This document shows positions 1-12,389 of a stretch of 64,000 bases of DNA, in pieces. Position numbers and translations under genes: made by a program. This stretch comes from Mercurialis annua (lineage: Eukaryota > Streptophyta > Magnoliopsida > Malpighiales > Euphorbiaceae): contig NC_065575.1 in the NCBI RefSeq assembly GCF_937616625.2, forward strand, positions 24,414,001 to 24,478,000. The letters are read 5' to 3'. Positions within the stretch are counted from its first letter, which is position 1. Every line of letters starts with the position of its first letter. The notes under the pieces are model-generated. The model saw nothing but the letters and a program-made list of their open reading frames with translations, ran no database searches and was not told the DNA's origin.

Positions 1-1640
1 TAGTTTTGTTTCATAACCTTTTTTAATGTTTGGCTTAGTTCGCTGAAAAGGTGACACGTTTGGATTTGTTTCGTAACATTTGGCTTAAATCGCTAAAATG
101 GGGAAACGTTTGGATTTATTTCGTAACGTTTGGCTTAAATCGCTAAAATGGGGAAACGTTTCGATTTGTTTCGTAATGTTTGCAAACGATTGGCCTTAAT
201 AGCTAAAAAGGCGAAACTTGTTTTTTGTTTCGTAACATTTGTAGACGTTCGTCTTAAATCGCTAAAAATGTGAAACGTTTGGTTTGTTTCATAACATTTG
301 GCTTAAATCGCTAAAATGGGGAAACATTTGGATTTTGTTTCGTAACGTTTGTAAACGTTTGGCATAAATCGCTAAAAATGTGAAACGTATGGATTTGTTT
401 CGTAACGTTTTAAACGATTGGTTTTGTTTCGTAACGTTTAGAAACGTTTGGTGTTGTTTCGTAATGTTTGTAAACGTTTGGCTTAAATCGCTAAAAAGGT
501 GAAACATTTGGATTTGTTTCGTAACGTTTATATACGTTTGGCTTAAATCGTTAAAAAAGGCGAAACATTTGAATTTGTTTCGTAACGTTTGTAAACATTT
601 GGCATAAATCGCTAAAATGAAGAAATGTTTGATTTTGTTTCGTAACAATTTTAAACGTTTGACATAAATTTCTAAAATGGGGAAACGTTTGGATTTGTTT
701 CGTAACGTTTGGAAACGTTTAGCTTAAATCGCTAAAAAGGGGAAATGTTTGGATTTCTTTTGTAACGTTAGTTAACATTTGGCCTAAATCGCTAAAAAAG
801 TGAAACGTTTGGTTTTGTTTCATAAGCTTTGTTAACGTTTGGCTTAATTCGCTAAAAAGGTGACACGTTTGGATTTGTTTCGTAACATTTGTAAACGTTT
901 GGCTTAAATTGCTAAAAAGGTGACACGTTTGGATTTTTTTCGTAACGTTTGTAAACGTTTGGCTAATATTGCTAAAACGGTGAAACGCTTGGATTTGTTT
1001 CGTAACGTTTGCAAACGTTTGGCTTTGTTTCATAACGTTTGTAAATGTTTAATTTAAATCGCAAAAATAATGAGAGACGTTTGGATTTGTTTGTAACGTT
1101 TTAAGCGTTTGGTTTTGTTTCGTAACGTTTGTAAACGTTTGGCTTAAATCGCTCAAAAGGTGAAACATTAGGATTTCTTTCGTAACTTTTGTAAACGTTT
1201 GGCTTAAATTATTAAAAATGGGAAACATTTGTATTTTTTCAGTAACGTTTTAAAAATTTGGCTTAAATATCTAAAAATATGAAACGTTTGGATTTGTTTT
1301 GTAACGTTTTAAGCGTTTAGTTTTGTTTCATAATGCTTATAAATGTTTGGCTTAAATAACTAAAAATGTGAAACGTTTAGATTTGTTTCATAACATTTGT
1401 AAACGTTTGGCTTATATCGCTAAAAATGTGAAATGTTTGGATTTGTTCCGTAACGTTTGTAAACGTATGGCTTAAATCGCTAAAACGGTAAAATATTTGG
1501 ATTAGTTTCGTAACGTTTGTAAACATTTGTCTTAAATCGCTAAAAAGGTGAAATGTTTGGATTTGTTCTGTAACGTTTGTAAACGTATTGCTTAAATCGC
1601 TAAAAAGGTAAAACATTTGGATTTGTTTCGTAACGTTTGT
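1..1640. repeat. 60-bp satellite, left flank, block type A
   Basis: Tandem monomers of about 60 bp. Each carries the two hallmark segments AAACGTTTGGCTTAAATCGC and GAAACGTTTGGATTTGTTTC in degraded form. Bases 1-1,430 are a discrete block that recurs at 4,009-5,438 (offset 4,008) and 6,324-7,753 (offset 6,323). It is recognisable by shared oddities such as CATAACCTTTTTTAATG and a double 50-bp monomer near 80-150. Monomers differ from each other far more than the block copies do, so the blocks were duplicated after the monomers had diverged. No gene is seen. The open frames here are by-products of the 60-bp period. Confidence 0.95.
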
Positions 1641-3100
1641 AAACATTTAGCTTAAATCGCTAAAAAGGGGAAACGTTTAGTTTTGTTTCACAACCTTTAT
1701 AAACGTTTGATTTAAATCGTTAAAAAGGCGAAACATTTGGATTTGTTTCGTAACTTTTATAAACGTTTGACATAAATTTCTAAAAAGGTGACATGTTTGT
1801 ATTTGTTTCGTAACCTTTGTAAACGTTCCGCTTAAATTGCTAAAAAGGTGAAACTTTTGGATTTGTTTCGTATCGTTTGTAAATGTTTGGCTTAAATCGC
1901 TAAAAAGGTGAAACGTTTGGATTTGTTTCGTAATGTTTGTAAACATTTGGGTTAAATCGCTTAAAAGGAGAAATGTTTGGATTTGTTTTGTAACGTTTGT
2001 AAACATTTGGCTTAAATTGCTAAAAAGGGGAAACGTTTGGATTTCTTTCGTAACATTTGGCTTAAATCGCTAAAATGTGGAAACGTTTGGATTTGTTTTG
2101 TAACGTTGGTAAATGGTCGGCTTAAATTGCTAAAAAGGTGAAACGTTTGGTATTGTTTCGTAACGTTTGTAAACGTTCGGCATAAATTGCTAAAAATGTG
2201 AAATGTTTGGATTTGTTTCGTAATGTTTGGCTTCAATTGCTAAAATGGGGAAACATTTAGATTTGTTTCGTAATGTTTGTAAACGTTTGGCTTAAATCGT
2301 TAAAAAGAGGAAACGTTTGAAATTGTTTTTTAACGTTTGTAAGCGTTTGGCTTAAATTGCTAAAAAGGTGAAACGATTGGTTTTGTTTCGTAACGTTTGT
2401 AAACGTTTGGATTAAATCGCTAAAAATGTGAAACGTTTGTTTTTATTCCTTAACGTTTGGCTTATATCGCTAAAAAGGTGAAACGTTTGGTTTTGTTTCA
2501 TAACCTTATTAAACGCTTGGCTTAAATTGCTAAAAAGGTGAAACGTTTGGATTTGTTCGTATCGTTTTTAAACGTTTGGCTTAAATCACTAAAAATGCGA
2601 AACGTTTGAATTTGTTTCGTACGTTTGTAAACGTTTGGCTTAAATCGCTGAAAAAGTGAAACGTTTGGATTTGGTTCGTATAGTTTATAAACGTTTTGCT
2701 TAAATTGCTAAAAAGGTGAAATGTTTGGATTTGTTTCGTAACGTTTGTAAACGTTTGGCATATATCGCTAAAATGGGAAAACGTTTGGATTTGTTTCGTA
2801 CCCTTTGTAAACGTTTGGCTCAAATTGCTAAAAAGGTGATATGTTTGGATTTGTTTCGTATCGTTTTGCTTAAATCGCTAAAATTGGAAAACGTTTGGAT
2901 TTGTTTCGTATCATTTGTAAAAGTTTGGCTTATATATCTTGAAATTAATTCATCAAGTTGATGATAAAATACATGGAAGTTCTCACTTAAAAGGTGAAAC
3001 GTTTTATTTTGTTTCGTAACGTTTGTAAACGTTCGTCTTAAATCGCTAAAAATGTGAAAGGTTTGAATTTGTTTCATAACGTTTGACTTAAATCGCTAAA
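1641..3100. repeat. Old, diverged copy of the 1.7-kb HOR unit
   Basis: This stretch carries the landmarks of the young array in the same order, but with many substitutions. They are a TTTCTTTCGTAACATTTGGC stretch near 2,043, a GGTCGGCTTAAATTGC near 2,115, the GGCTTCAATTGC landmark ending at 2,236, a TTCCTTAACGTTTGGCTTAT stretch near 2,446 and the GTACCCTTTGTAAACG stretch near 2,798. The order is seen directly. I infer that it is an outlying, earlier copy of the HOR. It is interrupted near its right end by about 47 bp of non-satellite DNA. Confidence 0.75.
2940..2987. other. Non-satellite insert within the array
   Basis: The 60-bp pattern stops near 2,939 and resumes near 2,988. The sequence in between matches no other part of the window that I can find. 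It contains a palindrome TCATCAA-G-TTGATGA at 2,950-2,964. There is no obvious flanking duplication. It could be filler DNA captured at a repaired break or a decayed insertion remnant. Confidence 0.7.
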
Positions 3101-3835
3101 ATGGTCAAACGTTTGGATTTTGTTTCGTAACGTTTGTAAACGTTTGGCTTAAATTGCTAAAAATGTGAAATGTTTGGATTTGTTTCGCAACGTTTTAAAC
3201 GTTTGGTTTTGTTTCGTAACGTTTATAAATGTCTGGTGTTGTTTCGTAATGTTTGTAAACGTTTGGCTTAAATCGCTAAAAAGGTGAAACATTTAGTTTG
3301 TTTCGTAACGTTTTAAACGTTAGGCTTGAATCGCTAAAAAGGTGAAACATTTGAATTTGTTTCGTAACGTTTGTAAACATTTGGCTTAAATCGCTAAAAT
3401 GGGGATACGTTTGGATTTGTTTCGTAACGTTTGGAAACGTTTGGCTTAAATCGCTAAAAGGTGAAACGTTTGGATTTGTTTGTTAACGTTTGTTAACGTT
3501 TGGCTTTAATCGCTAAAAAGGTGAAACGTTTGGTTTTGTTTGATAACCTTTGTAAACGTTTGGCTTAGTTCGCTAAAAAGGTGACACGTTTGGATTTGCT
3601 TAGTAACGTTTGCAAACGTTTGGCTTTGTTTCATAACGTTTGTAAATGTTTAACTTAAATCGCAAAAAAAAATGTGAAACGTTTGGATTTATTTGTAACG
3701 TTTTAAGCGTTTGATTTTTTTGTAACGTTTGTAAACGTTTGGTTTAAATCGCTCAAAAGGTGAAACATTTGGTTCTCTTTCGTAACGTTTGTAAACGTTT
3801 TGCATAAATCGCTAAAATGGGGAACGTTTGATTTT
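3101..3835. repeat. 60-bp satellite, diverged type A block
   Basis: Diverged monomers with type A markers, including the TGGTGTTGTTTCGTAATG variant near 3,233 that is also seen at about 457, 4,458, 5,965 and 6,774. Nothing else is present in this stretch. Confidence 0.85.
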
Positions 3836-6150
3836 GTTTCGTAACGATTGTAAATGTTTGGCATAAATTGCTAAAATGGGGAAACGTTTGGATTTGTTTT
3901 GTAACGTTTATAAACGTTTGGCTTAAATTGCTAAAAAGGGGAAACGTTTGGATTTGTTTCTTAACGTTTGTTAACGTTATGCTTAAATTGCTAAAAAGGC
4001 GAAACGTTTAGTTTTGTTTCATAACCTTTTTTAATGTTTGGCTTAGTTCGCTGAAAAGGTGACACGTTTGGATTTGTTTCGTAACATTTGGCTTAAATCG
4101 CTAAAATGGGGAAACGTTTGGATTTATTTCGTAACGTTTGGCTTAAATCGCTAAAATGGGGAAACGTTTCGATTTGTTTCGTAATGTTTGCAAACGATTG
4201 GCCTTAATAGCTAAAAAGGCGAAACTTGTTTTTTGTTTCGTAACATTTGTAGACGTTCGTCTTAAATCGCTAAAAATGTGAAACGTTTGGTTTGTTTCAT
4301 AACATTTGGCTTAAATCGCTAAAATGGGGAAACATTTGGATTTTGTTTCGTAACGTTTGTAAACGTTTGGCATAAATCGCTAAAAATGTGAAACGTATGG
4401 ATTTGTTTCGTAACGTTTTAAACGATTGGTTTTGTTTCGTAACGTTTAGAAACGTTTGGTGTTGTTTCGTAATGTTTGTAAACGTTTGGCTTAAATCGCT
4501 AAAAAGGTGAAACATTTGGATTTGTTTCGTAACGTTTATAAACGTTTGGCTTAAATCGTTAAAAAAGGTGAAACATTTGAATTTGTTTCGTAACGTTTGT
4601 AAACATTTGGCATAAATCGCTAAAATGAAGAAATGTTTGATTTTGTTTCGTAACGATTGTAAACGTTTGGCATAAATTGCTAAAATGGGGAAACGTTTGG
4701 ATTTGTTTCGTAACGTTTGGAAACGTTTAGCTTAAATCGCTAAAAAGGGGAAATGTTTGGATTTGTTTCTTAACGTTTGTTAACATTTGGCCTAAATCGC
4801 TAAAAAGGTGAAACGTTTGGTTTTGTTTCATAAGCTTTGTTAACATTAGGCTTAATTCGCTAAAAAGGTGACACGTTTGGATTTGTTTCGTAACATTTGT
4901 AAACGTTTGGCTTAAATTGCTAAAAAGGTGACACGTTTGGATTTTTTTCGTAACGTTTGTAAATGTTTGGCTAATATTGCTAAAACGGTGAATACTTGGA
5001 TTTGTTTCGTAACGTTTGCAAACGTTTGGCTTTGTTTCATAACGTTTGTAAATGTTTAATTTAAATCGCAAAAATAATGAGAGACGTTTGGATTTGTTTG
5101 TAACGTTTTAAGCGTTTGGTTTTGTTTCGTAACGTTTGTAAACGTTTGGCTTAAATCGCTCAAAAGGTGAAACATTAGGATTTCTTTCGTAACTTTTGTA
5201 AACGTTTGGCTTAAATTATTAAAAATGGGAAACATTTGTATTTTTTCAGTAACGTTTTAAACATTTGGCTTAAATATCTAAAAATATGAAACGTTTGGAT
5301 TTGTTTTGTAACGTTTTAAGCGTTTAGTTTTGTTTCATAATGCTTATAAACGTTTGGCTTAAATCACTAAAAATGTGAAACGTTTAGATTTGTTTCATAA
5401 CATTTGTAAACGTTTGGCTTATATCGCTAAAAAGGTGAAATGTTTGGTTTTGTTTCGTAATATTAGGCTTAAATCGCAAAATAGGGAAACGTTTGGATTT
5501 GTTTCGTAATGTTTGTAAATGTTTGGCTTAAATTGCTTAAAAGGTGAAACAGTTGGATTTGTTCTGTAACGTTTGTAAATGTTTGGCTTAAATCTCTAAA
5601 AAGGGGAAACGGTTGGTTTTGTTTCATAACCTTTGTAGGCGCTTGGCTTAAATCGCTAAAAAGGTGAAATGTTTGGATCTGTTTCGTAACATTTGTAAAC
5701 ATATGGCATAAATCGCTAAAATGGGGAAACATTTGGATTGGTTTCATAACATTTATAATCGTTCGTCTTAAATCGCTAAAAATGTGAAACGTTTGGTTTG
5801 TTTCATAACATTTGGCTTAAATCGCTAAAATGGGGAAACATTTGGATTTTGTTTCGTAACGTTTGTAAACGTTTGGCATAAATCGCTAAAAATGTGAAAC
5901 GTATGGATTTGTTTCGTAACGTTTTAAACGATTGGTTTTGTTTCGCAACGTTTATAAACGTTTGGTGTTGTTTCGTAATGTTTGTAAACGTTTGGCTTAA
6001 ATCGCTAAAAAGGTGAAACATTTGGATTTGTTTCGTAACGTTTATAAACGTTTGGCTTAAATCGTTAAAAAAGGTGAAACATTTGAATTTGTTTCGTAAC
6101 GTTTGTAAACATTTGGCATAAATCGCTAAAATGAAGAAATGTTTGATTTT
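3836..6150. repeat. Type A duplication, unit 1 of a 2,315-bp tandem pair
   Basis: Positions in this unit reappear 2,315 bp downstream; for example 4,009 pairs with 6,324 and 4,297 with 6,612. Inside the unit a further rearrangement is visible. At about 5,757 the sequence jumps back to the segment starting near 4,250 (GTTCGTCTTAAATCGC), so about 410 bp is present twice within the unit (4,250-4,660 and 5,757-6,166). The junction reads ATTTATAATCGTTCGTC, a half-monomer fusion. Confidence 0.8.
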
Positions 6151-8240
6151 GTTTAGAAACGATTGTAAATGTTTGGCATAAATTGCTAAAATGGGGAAAC
6201 GTTTGGATTTGTTTTGTAACGTTTATAAACGTTTGGCTTAAATTGCTAAAAAGGGGAAACGTTTGGATTTGTTTCTTAACGTTTGTTAACGTTATGCTTA
6301 AATTGCTAAAAAGGCGAAACGTTTAGTTTTGTTTCATAACCTTTTTTAATGTTTGGCTTAGTTCGCTGAAAAGGTGACACGTTTGGATTTGTTTCGTAAC
6401 ATTTGGCTTAAATCGCTAAAATGGGGAAACGTTTGGATTTATTTCGTAACGTTTGGCTTAAATCGCTAAAATGGGGAAACGTTTCGATTTGTTTCGTAAT
6501 GTTTGCAAACGATTGGCCTTAATAGCTAAAAAGGCGAAACTTGTTTTTTGTTTCGTAACATTTGTAGACGTTCGTCTTAAATCGCTAAAAATGTGAAACG
6601 TTTGGTTTATTTCATAACATTTGGCTTAAATCGCTAAAATGGGGAAACATTTGGATTTTGTTTCGTAACGTTTGTAAACGTTTGGCATAAATCGCTAAAA
6701 ATGTGAAACGTATGGATTTGTTTCGTAACGTTTTAAACGATTGGTTTTGTTTCGTAACGTTTATAAACATTTGGTGTTGTTTCGTAATGTTTGTAAACGT
6801 TTGGCTTAAATCGCTAAAAAGGTGAAACATTTGGATTTGTTTCGTAACGTTTATAAACGTTTGGCTTAAATTGTTAAAAAAGGTGAAACATTTGAATTTG
6901 TTTCGTAACGTTTGTAAACATTTGGCATAAATCGCTAAAATGAAGAAATGTTTGATTTTGTTTCGTAACAATTGTAAACGTTTGACATAAATTTCTAAAA
7001 TGGGGAAACGTTTGGATTTGTTTCGTAACGTTTGGAAACGTTTAGCTTAAATCGCTAAAAAGGGAAAATGTTTGGATTTCTTTTGTAACGTTAGTTAACA
7101 TTTGGCCTAAATCGCTAAAAAGGTGAAACGTTTGGTTTTGTTTCATAAGCTTTGTTAACGTTTGGCTTAATTCGCTAAAAAGGTGACACATTTGGATTTG
7201 TTTCGTAACATTTGTAAACGTTTGGCTTAAATTGCTAAAAAGGTGACACGTTTGGATTTTTTTCGTAACGTTTGTAAACGTTTGGCTAATATTGCTAAAA
7301 CGGTGAAACGCTTGGATTTGTTTCGTAACGTTTGCAAACGTTTGGCTTTGTTTCATAACGTTTGTAAATGTTTAATTTAAATCGCAAAAATAATGAGAGA
7401 CGTTTGGATTTGTTTGTAACGTTTTAAGCGTTTGGTTTTGTTTCGTAACGTTTGTAAACGTTTGGCTTAAATCGCTCAAAAGGTGAAACATTAGGATTTC
7501 TTTCGTAACTTTTGTAAACGTTTGGCTTAAATTATTAAAAATGGGAAACATTTGTATTTTTTCAGTAACGTTTTAAACATTTGGCTTAAATATCTAAAAA
7601 TATGAAACGTTTGGATTTGTTTTGTAACGTTTTAAGCGTTTAGTTTTGTTTCATAATTCTTATAAACGTTTGGCTTAAATCACTAAAAATGTGAAACGTT
7701 TAGATTTGTTTCATAACATTTGTAAACGTTTGGCTTATATCGCTAAAAAGGTGAAATGTTTGGTTTTGTTTCGTAATATTAGGCTTAAATCGCAAAAATA
7801 GGGAAACGTTTGGATTTGTTTCGTAATGTTTGTAAATGTTTGGCTTAAATTGCTTAAAAGGTGAAACAGTTGGATTTGTTCTGTAACGTTTGTAAATGTT
7901 TGGCTTAAATCTCTAAAAAGGGGAAACGGTTGGTTTTGTTTCATAACCTTTGTAAGCGCTTGGCTTAAATCGCTAAAAAGGTGAAATGTTTGGATCTGTT
8001 TCGTAACATTTGTAAACATATGGCATAAATCGCTAAAATGGGGAAACATTTGGATTGGTTTCATAACATTTATAAACGTTTGGCTTAAATCGCTAAAATG
8101 GGGAAACGTTTGGTTTTGTTTCATAACCTTTGTAAACGTTTGGATTAAATTGCTAAAAAGGGGGAACGTTTGGATTTGTTTTGTAACGTTTGTAAACGTT
8201 TGGCTTAAATTGATAAAAAGGGGAAACGTTTGGTTTTGTT
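6151..8240. repeat. Type A duplication, unit 2 of a 2,315-bp tandem pair
   Basis: Second copy of 3,836-5,757 with few differences. From about 8,072 it continues into sequence that unit 1 lacks, because unit 1 is rearranged at 5,757. The longest minus-strand open frame of the left flank (7,735-8,244) lies here. It is a pure 20-residue periodic translation of the satellite, not a gene. Confidence 0.8.
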
Positions 8241-9340
8241 TCATAATGTTTGTAAACGTTTGGCTTTAATTTCTAAAAAGGGAAAACGCTTGGATTTATT
8301 TCGTAACGTTTGCAAACGTTTGGCTTTTTTTCGTAAGGTTTTTAAACGTTTGGCCTAAATCGCAAAAAAAATGTGAAACGTTTGGATTTGTTTCGAAACG
8401 TTATAGGCATTTTATTTTGTTAACATTTATAAACGTTTGGCTTAAATCGCTAAAAAGGGGAGACGTTTGGTTTTGTTTCATAACGTTTGTAAACGTTTGG
8501 CTTAAATCGCTACAAATGTGAAACTTTTGGATTTGTTTCGTAACGTTAAAAAAGTTTTGCTTAAATCTCTAAAAATTTGAAACGTTTGGATTTGTTTTGT
8601 AACGTTTTAAACGTTAGGTTTTGTTTTATAACGTTTATAAATGATTAGCTTAAATCGCTAAAAAGGTGAAAAGTTTTGAATTGTTTCGTAACGTTTGTAA
8701 ATGTTGGGCTTATATCGCTAAAAAGGTGAAACGTCTCGTTTTCTTTCGTAACGTTTGTAAACGTTCGGCTTAAATCGCTAAAAAGGTGAAACGTTTGGTT
8801 TTGTTTCGTAACGTTTGTAAACATTTGGCTTAAATTGCTAAAAAGGTGAAACGCTTGGATTTGTTTCGTAGCGTTTGTAATCGTTTGGCTTTGTGTCGTA
8901 AAGTTTGTCTTATATTGCAAAAAATGTGAAACGTTTGGATTTGTTTGTAATGTTTTAAACGTTTGATTTTGTTTTATAACGTTTGTAAACGTTTGGTTTA
9001 AATTGCTAAAAAGGTGAAACGTTTGGTTTTGTTTCGTAACGTTTTATACGCTTGGCTTAAATTGCTAAAAATGTAAAACGTTTGGATTTGTTTTGTAACG
9101 TTTTAAACGTTTGGTTTTGTTTCGTAACGTTTTAAACATTTGATTTTGTTTCGTAACGGTTATAAACGTTTGGCTTAAATAGACAAAATGTGAAACGTTT
9201 GGTTTTGTTTCGTAACGTTTGTAAACGTTTGGCTTAAATTTCCAAAAAGGTGAAACGTTTGGTTTTGTTTCGTAACGTTTGACTTAAATCGCTAAAAAGG
9301 TGAAACGTTTGGATTTGTTTCATAACGTTTGTAAAAGTTT
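8241..9340. repeat. 60-bp satellite, diverged monomers
   Basis: Degraded monomers without close duplicates nearby. The stretch 8,281-8,420 contains the variants TTTGCAAACGTTTGGCTTT, GGCCTAAATCGCAAAAAAA and a GTTATAGGCATTTT run. These recur on the far side of the window at about 57,020-57,150 and 60,090-60,220, which links the two flanks. No gene or other element is seen. Confidence 0.9.
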
Positions 9341-10506
9341 GGCTTAAATCGCTAAAAAGGTAAAATATTTGGATTTGTTTCGTAACGTTTGTAAACATTT
9401 GGCTTAAATCGCTAAAAAGGGGAAACGTTTAGTTTTGTTTCACAACCTTTATAAACGTTTGGCTTAAATCGTTAAAAAGGGGAAACGTTTGTAAACGTTT
9501 GGCTTAAATTGCTTAAAAGGTGACATGTTTGGATTTTTTTCTTAACCATTGTAAATGTTTGGCTTAAATGGTTAAAAAGGTGAAACATCTGGAGTTATTT
9601 TGTATCGTTTGTAAACGTTCAGCTTAAATCGCTAAAAAGGTGAAACGTTTGGATTTGTTTCGTAACGTTTGTAAACGTTCGGCTTAAATCGCTAAAAAGG
9701 AGAAATGTTTGGATTTGTTTTGTAACGTTTGTAAACGTTTGACTTAAATTGCTAAAAAGGGGAAACGTCTGGATTTCTTTCGTAACATTTGACTTAAATC
9801 GTTAAAATGTGGAAACGTTAGGATTTGTTTCATAACGGTTGTAAACGGTCTACTTAAATCGCTAAAAAGGTAAAATATTTGGATTTGTTTCGTAATGTTT
9901 GTAAACATTTGGCTTAAATCGCTAAAAAGGGGAAACGTTTAGTTTTGTTTCACAACCTTTATTAACGTTTGGCTTAAATTGTTAAGAAGGGAAAACGTTT
10001 GAATTTGTTTCGTAACGTTTGTAAACATTTGGCTTAAATTGCTAAAAAGGTGACATGTTTGGATTTTTTTCTTAACCTTTGCAAACTTTTAGCTTAAATG
10101 CGTAAAAAGGGGAAACGTTTGGAGTTGTTTCGTATCGTTTGTAAACGTTCGGCTTAAATCGCTAAAAACGTGAAACGTTTGGATTTGTTTCGTAACGTTT
10201 GTAAACGTTCGGCTTAAATCGCTAAAAAAGAGAAATATTTGGATTTTTTTTGTAACGTTTGTAAACGCTTACTTTCAATTGCTAAAAAGGGGAAACGTCT
10301 GGATTTCTTTCTTAACATCTGACTTAAATCCCTAAAATTTGGAAACGTTTGGATTAGTTTCGTAACGTTTGTAAACGGTCTGCTTAAATCACTAAAAGGT
10401 GAAACATTTTGTTTTGTTTGGTAACGTTTGTAAACGTTCGGCATAAATCGCTAAAAATATGAAATGCTTGGATTTGTTTCTTAACGTTTGAAACGTTTGG
10501 CTTCAA
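9341..10506. repeat. Local ~0.5-kb tandem repeat of satellite (old HOR segment)
   Basis: A GGTAAAATATTTGGATTTG start at 9,359 recurs at 9,869 (offset 510), and the following markers recur at offset 530, so two copies of a unit of 8-9 monomers lie in tandem. The unit contains the CGTCTGGATTTCTTTC and AACGGTCT markers of the 1.7-kb HOR. It therefore looks like a sub-segment that expanded on its own. Confidence 0.7.
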
Positions 10507-12389
10507 TCGCTAAAATGGGGAAACGTTTAGATTTGTTTCGTAATGTTTGTTAACATTTGGCTTAAATCGCTAAAAAGAGAAAACGTTTAGATTTGTTTTG
10601 TAACGTTTGTAAACGTTTGGCTTAAACTGCTAAAAAGGTGGAACGATTGGTTTTGTTTCGTAACGTTTGTAAACGTTTGGCTTAAATCGCTAAAACTGTG
10701 AAACATTTGTTTTTGTTCCGTAACGTTTGGCTTATATCTCTAAAAAGGTGAAACTTTTGGTTTTGTTTCATAACCTTATGAAACGCTTGGCTTAAATCAC
10801 TAAAAAAGTGAAACGTTTGGATTTGTTTCGTAACGTTTGTAAATGTTTGGCTTAAATCGCTAAAAAGGTGAAACGTTTGAATTTATTTCTTATTGTTTGT
10901 AAACATTTGGCTTAAATCGATAAAAAGTGAAACGTTTGGATTTGGCTCGTATCGTTTGTAAACGTTTTGCATAAATTGCTAAAAAGGTGAAACATTTGGA
11001 TTTGTTTCGTAACATTTGTAAATGTTTGGCATATATCACAAAAATGGGGAAACGTTTGGATTTGTTTCGTACCCTTTGTAAACGTTTGTCTCAAATAGCT
11101 AAAAAGGTTAAACGTTTGGATTTGTTTCGTAACATTTGGCTTAAATCGGTAAAATGGGGAAATGTTTGGATTTGTTTCGTATCGTTTGTAAACGTTTAGC
11201 TTTAATCGCTAAAAAGGTGAAACGTTTAGTTTTGTTTCGTAACGTTTGTAAACGCTTGGCTTAAATAGCTAACAATGTAAAATGTTTTGATTTGTTTCGT
11301 AACGTTTTACACGTTTGGTTTTGTTTCGTAACGTTTATAAACGTTTGGCTTAAATCGTTAAAAAGTGAAACGTTTATTTTTTTTCGTAACGTTTGTAAAC
11401 GTTTAGCTTAAATTGTTAAAAATGTGAATAGTTTGGCTTTGTTTCGTAACGTTCGTAGACGTTTGGCTTAAATTGCCCAAAAGGTGAAACGTTTTGTTTT
11501 GTTTCGTAACGTTTGTAAACGTTTGGCTTAAATCGCTAAAAAGGTGAAACGTTTGGATTTGTTTCGTAACGTTTGTAAACGTTTGGCTTAAATTGCAAAA
11601 AAAGGTGACATGTTTGGATTTGTTTTTGTAACCTTTGTAAACGTTTAGATTTGTTTTTGTTCCGTAACGTTTGGCTTATATCTCTAAAAAGGTGAAACGT
11701 TTGGTTTTGTTTCATAACCTTGTGAAACGCTTGGCTTAAATCGCTAAAAAGGTGAAACGTTTGGATTTGTTTCGTAACGTTTGTAAACGTTTGGCTTAAA
11801 TCGCTAAAAAGATGAAACGTTTGAATTTATTTCTTATTGTTTGTAAACATTTGGCTTAAATCGATAAAAAGTGAAACGTTTGGATTTGGCTCGTATCGTT
11901 TGTAAACGTTTTGCATAAATTGCTAAAAAGGGGAAACATTTGGATTTGTTTCGTAACGTTTGTAAATGTTTGGCATATATCGCCAAAATGGGGAAACGTT
12001 TAGATTTGTTTCGTACCCTTTGTAAACGTTTGTCTCAAATAGCTAAAAAGGTTAAACGTTTGGATTTGTTTCGTAACGTTTGGCTTAAATAGGTAAAATG
12101 GGGAAATGTTTGGATTTGTTTCGTATCGTTTGTAAACGTTTAGCTTTAATCGCTAAAAAGGTGAAACGTTTAGTTTTGTTTCGTAACGTTTGTAAACGCT
12201 TGGCTTAAATAGCTAACAATGTAAAATGTTTGGATTTGTTTCGTAACGTTTTACACGTTTGGTTTTGTTTCGTAACGTTTATAAACGTTCGTAACGTTCG
12301 TAACGTTTGGCTTTGTTTCGTAACGTTCGTAAACGTTTGAAACGTTTAGATTTGTTTACGTTCGTAACGTTTGAAACGTTTGGCTTCAA
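10507..12389. repeat. 1.7-kb HOR unit, variant 1,883 bp
   Basis: First unit of the continuous HOR array. It differs from most units in its central part: a full monomer ATTTGTTTCGTAACATTTG at about 10,999 is missing in the standard form, and it has the run CGTTTATTTTTTTTCG near 11,370. Its right end is a scrambled short-period block at 12,285-12,372. The unit at 36,977-38,591 shares the first two features. Confidence 0.8.
12285..12372. repeat. Scrambled short-period AACGTT block
   Basis: The 60-bp pattern collapses into a short run of 10-bp-like steps (AACGTTCGTAACGTTCGTAA) followed by rearranged fragments of monomer. The identical block recurs at 14,975-15,062 as part of the 2,690-bp duplication and nowhere else. 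It looks like a replication-slippage or end-joining scar. Confidence 0.8.

Noticed and set aside
289..648. Minus-strand open frame of 119 codons and dozens like it throughout the satellite
   Set aside because: They translate the tandem repeat in 20-residue periods. They occur in several frames on both strands, many start at non-ATG codons, and they have no domain, so they are products of the 60-bp period.
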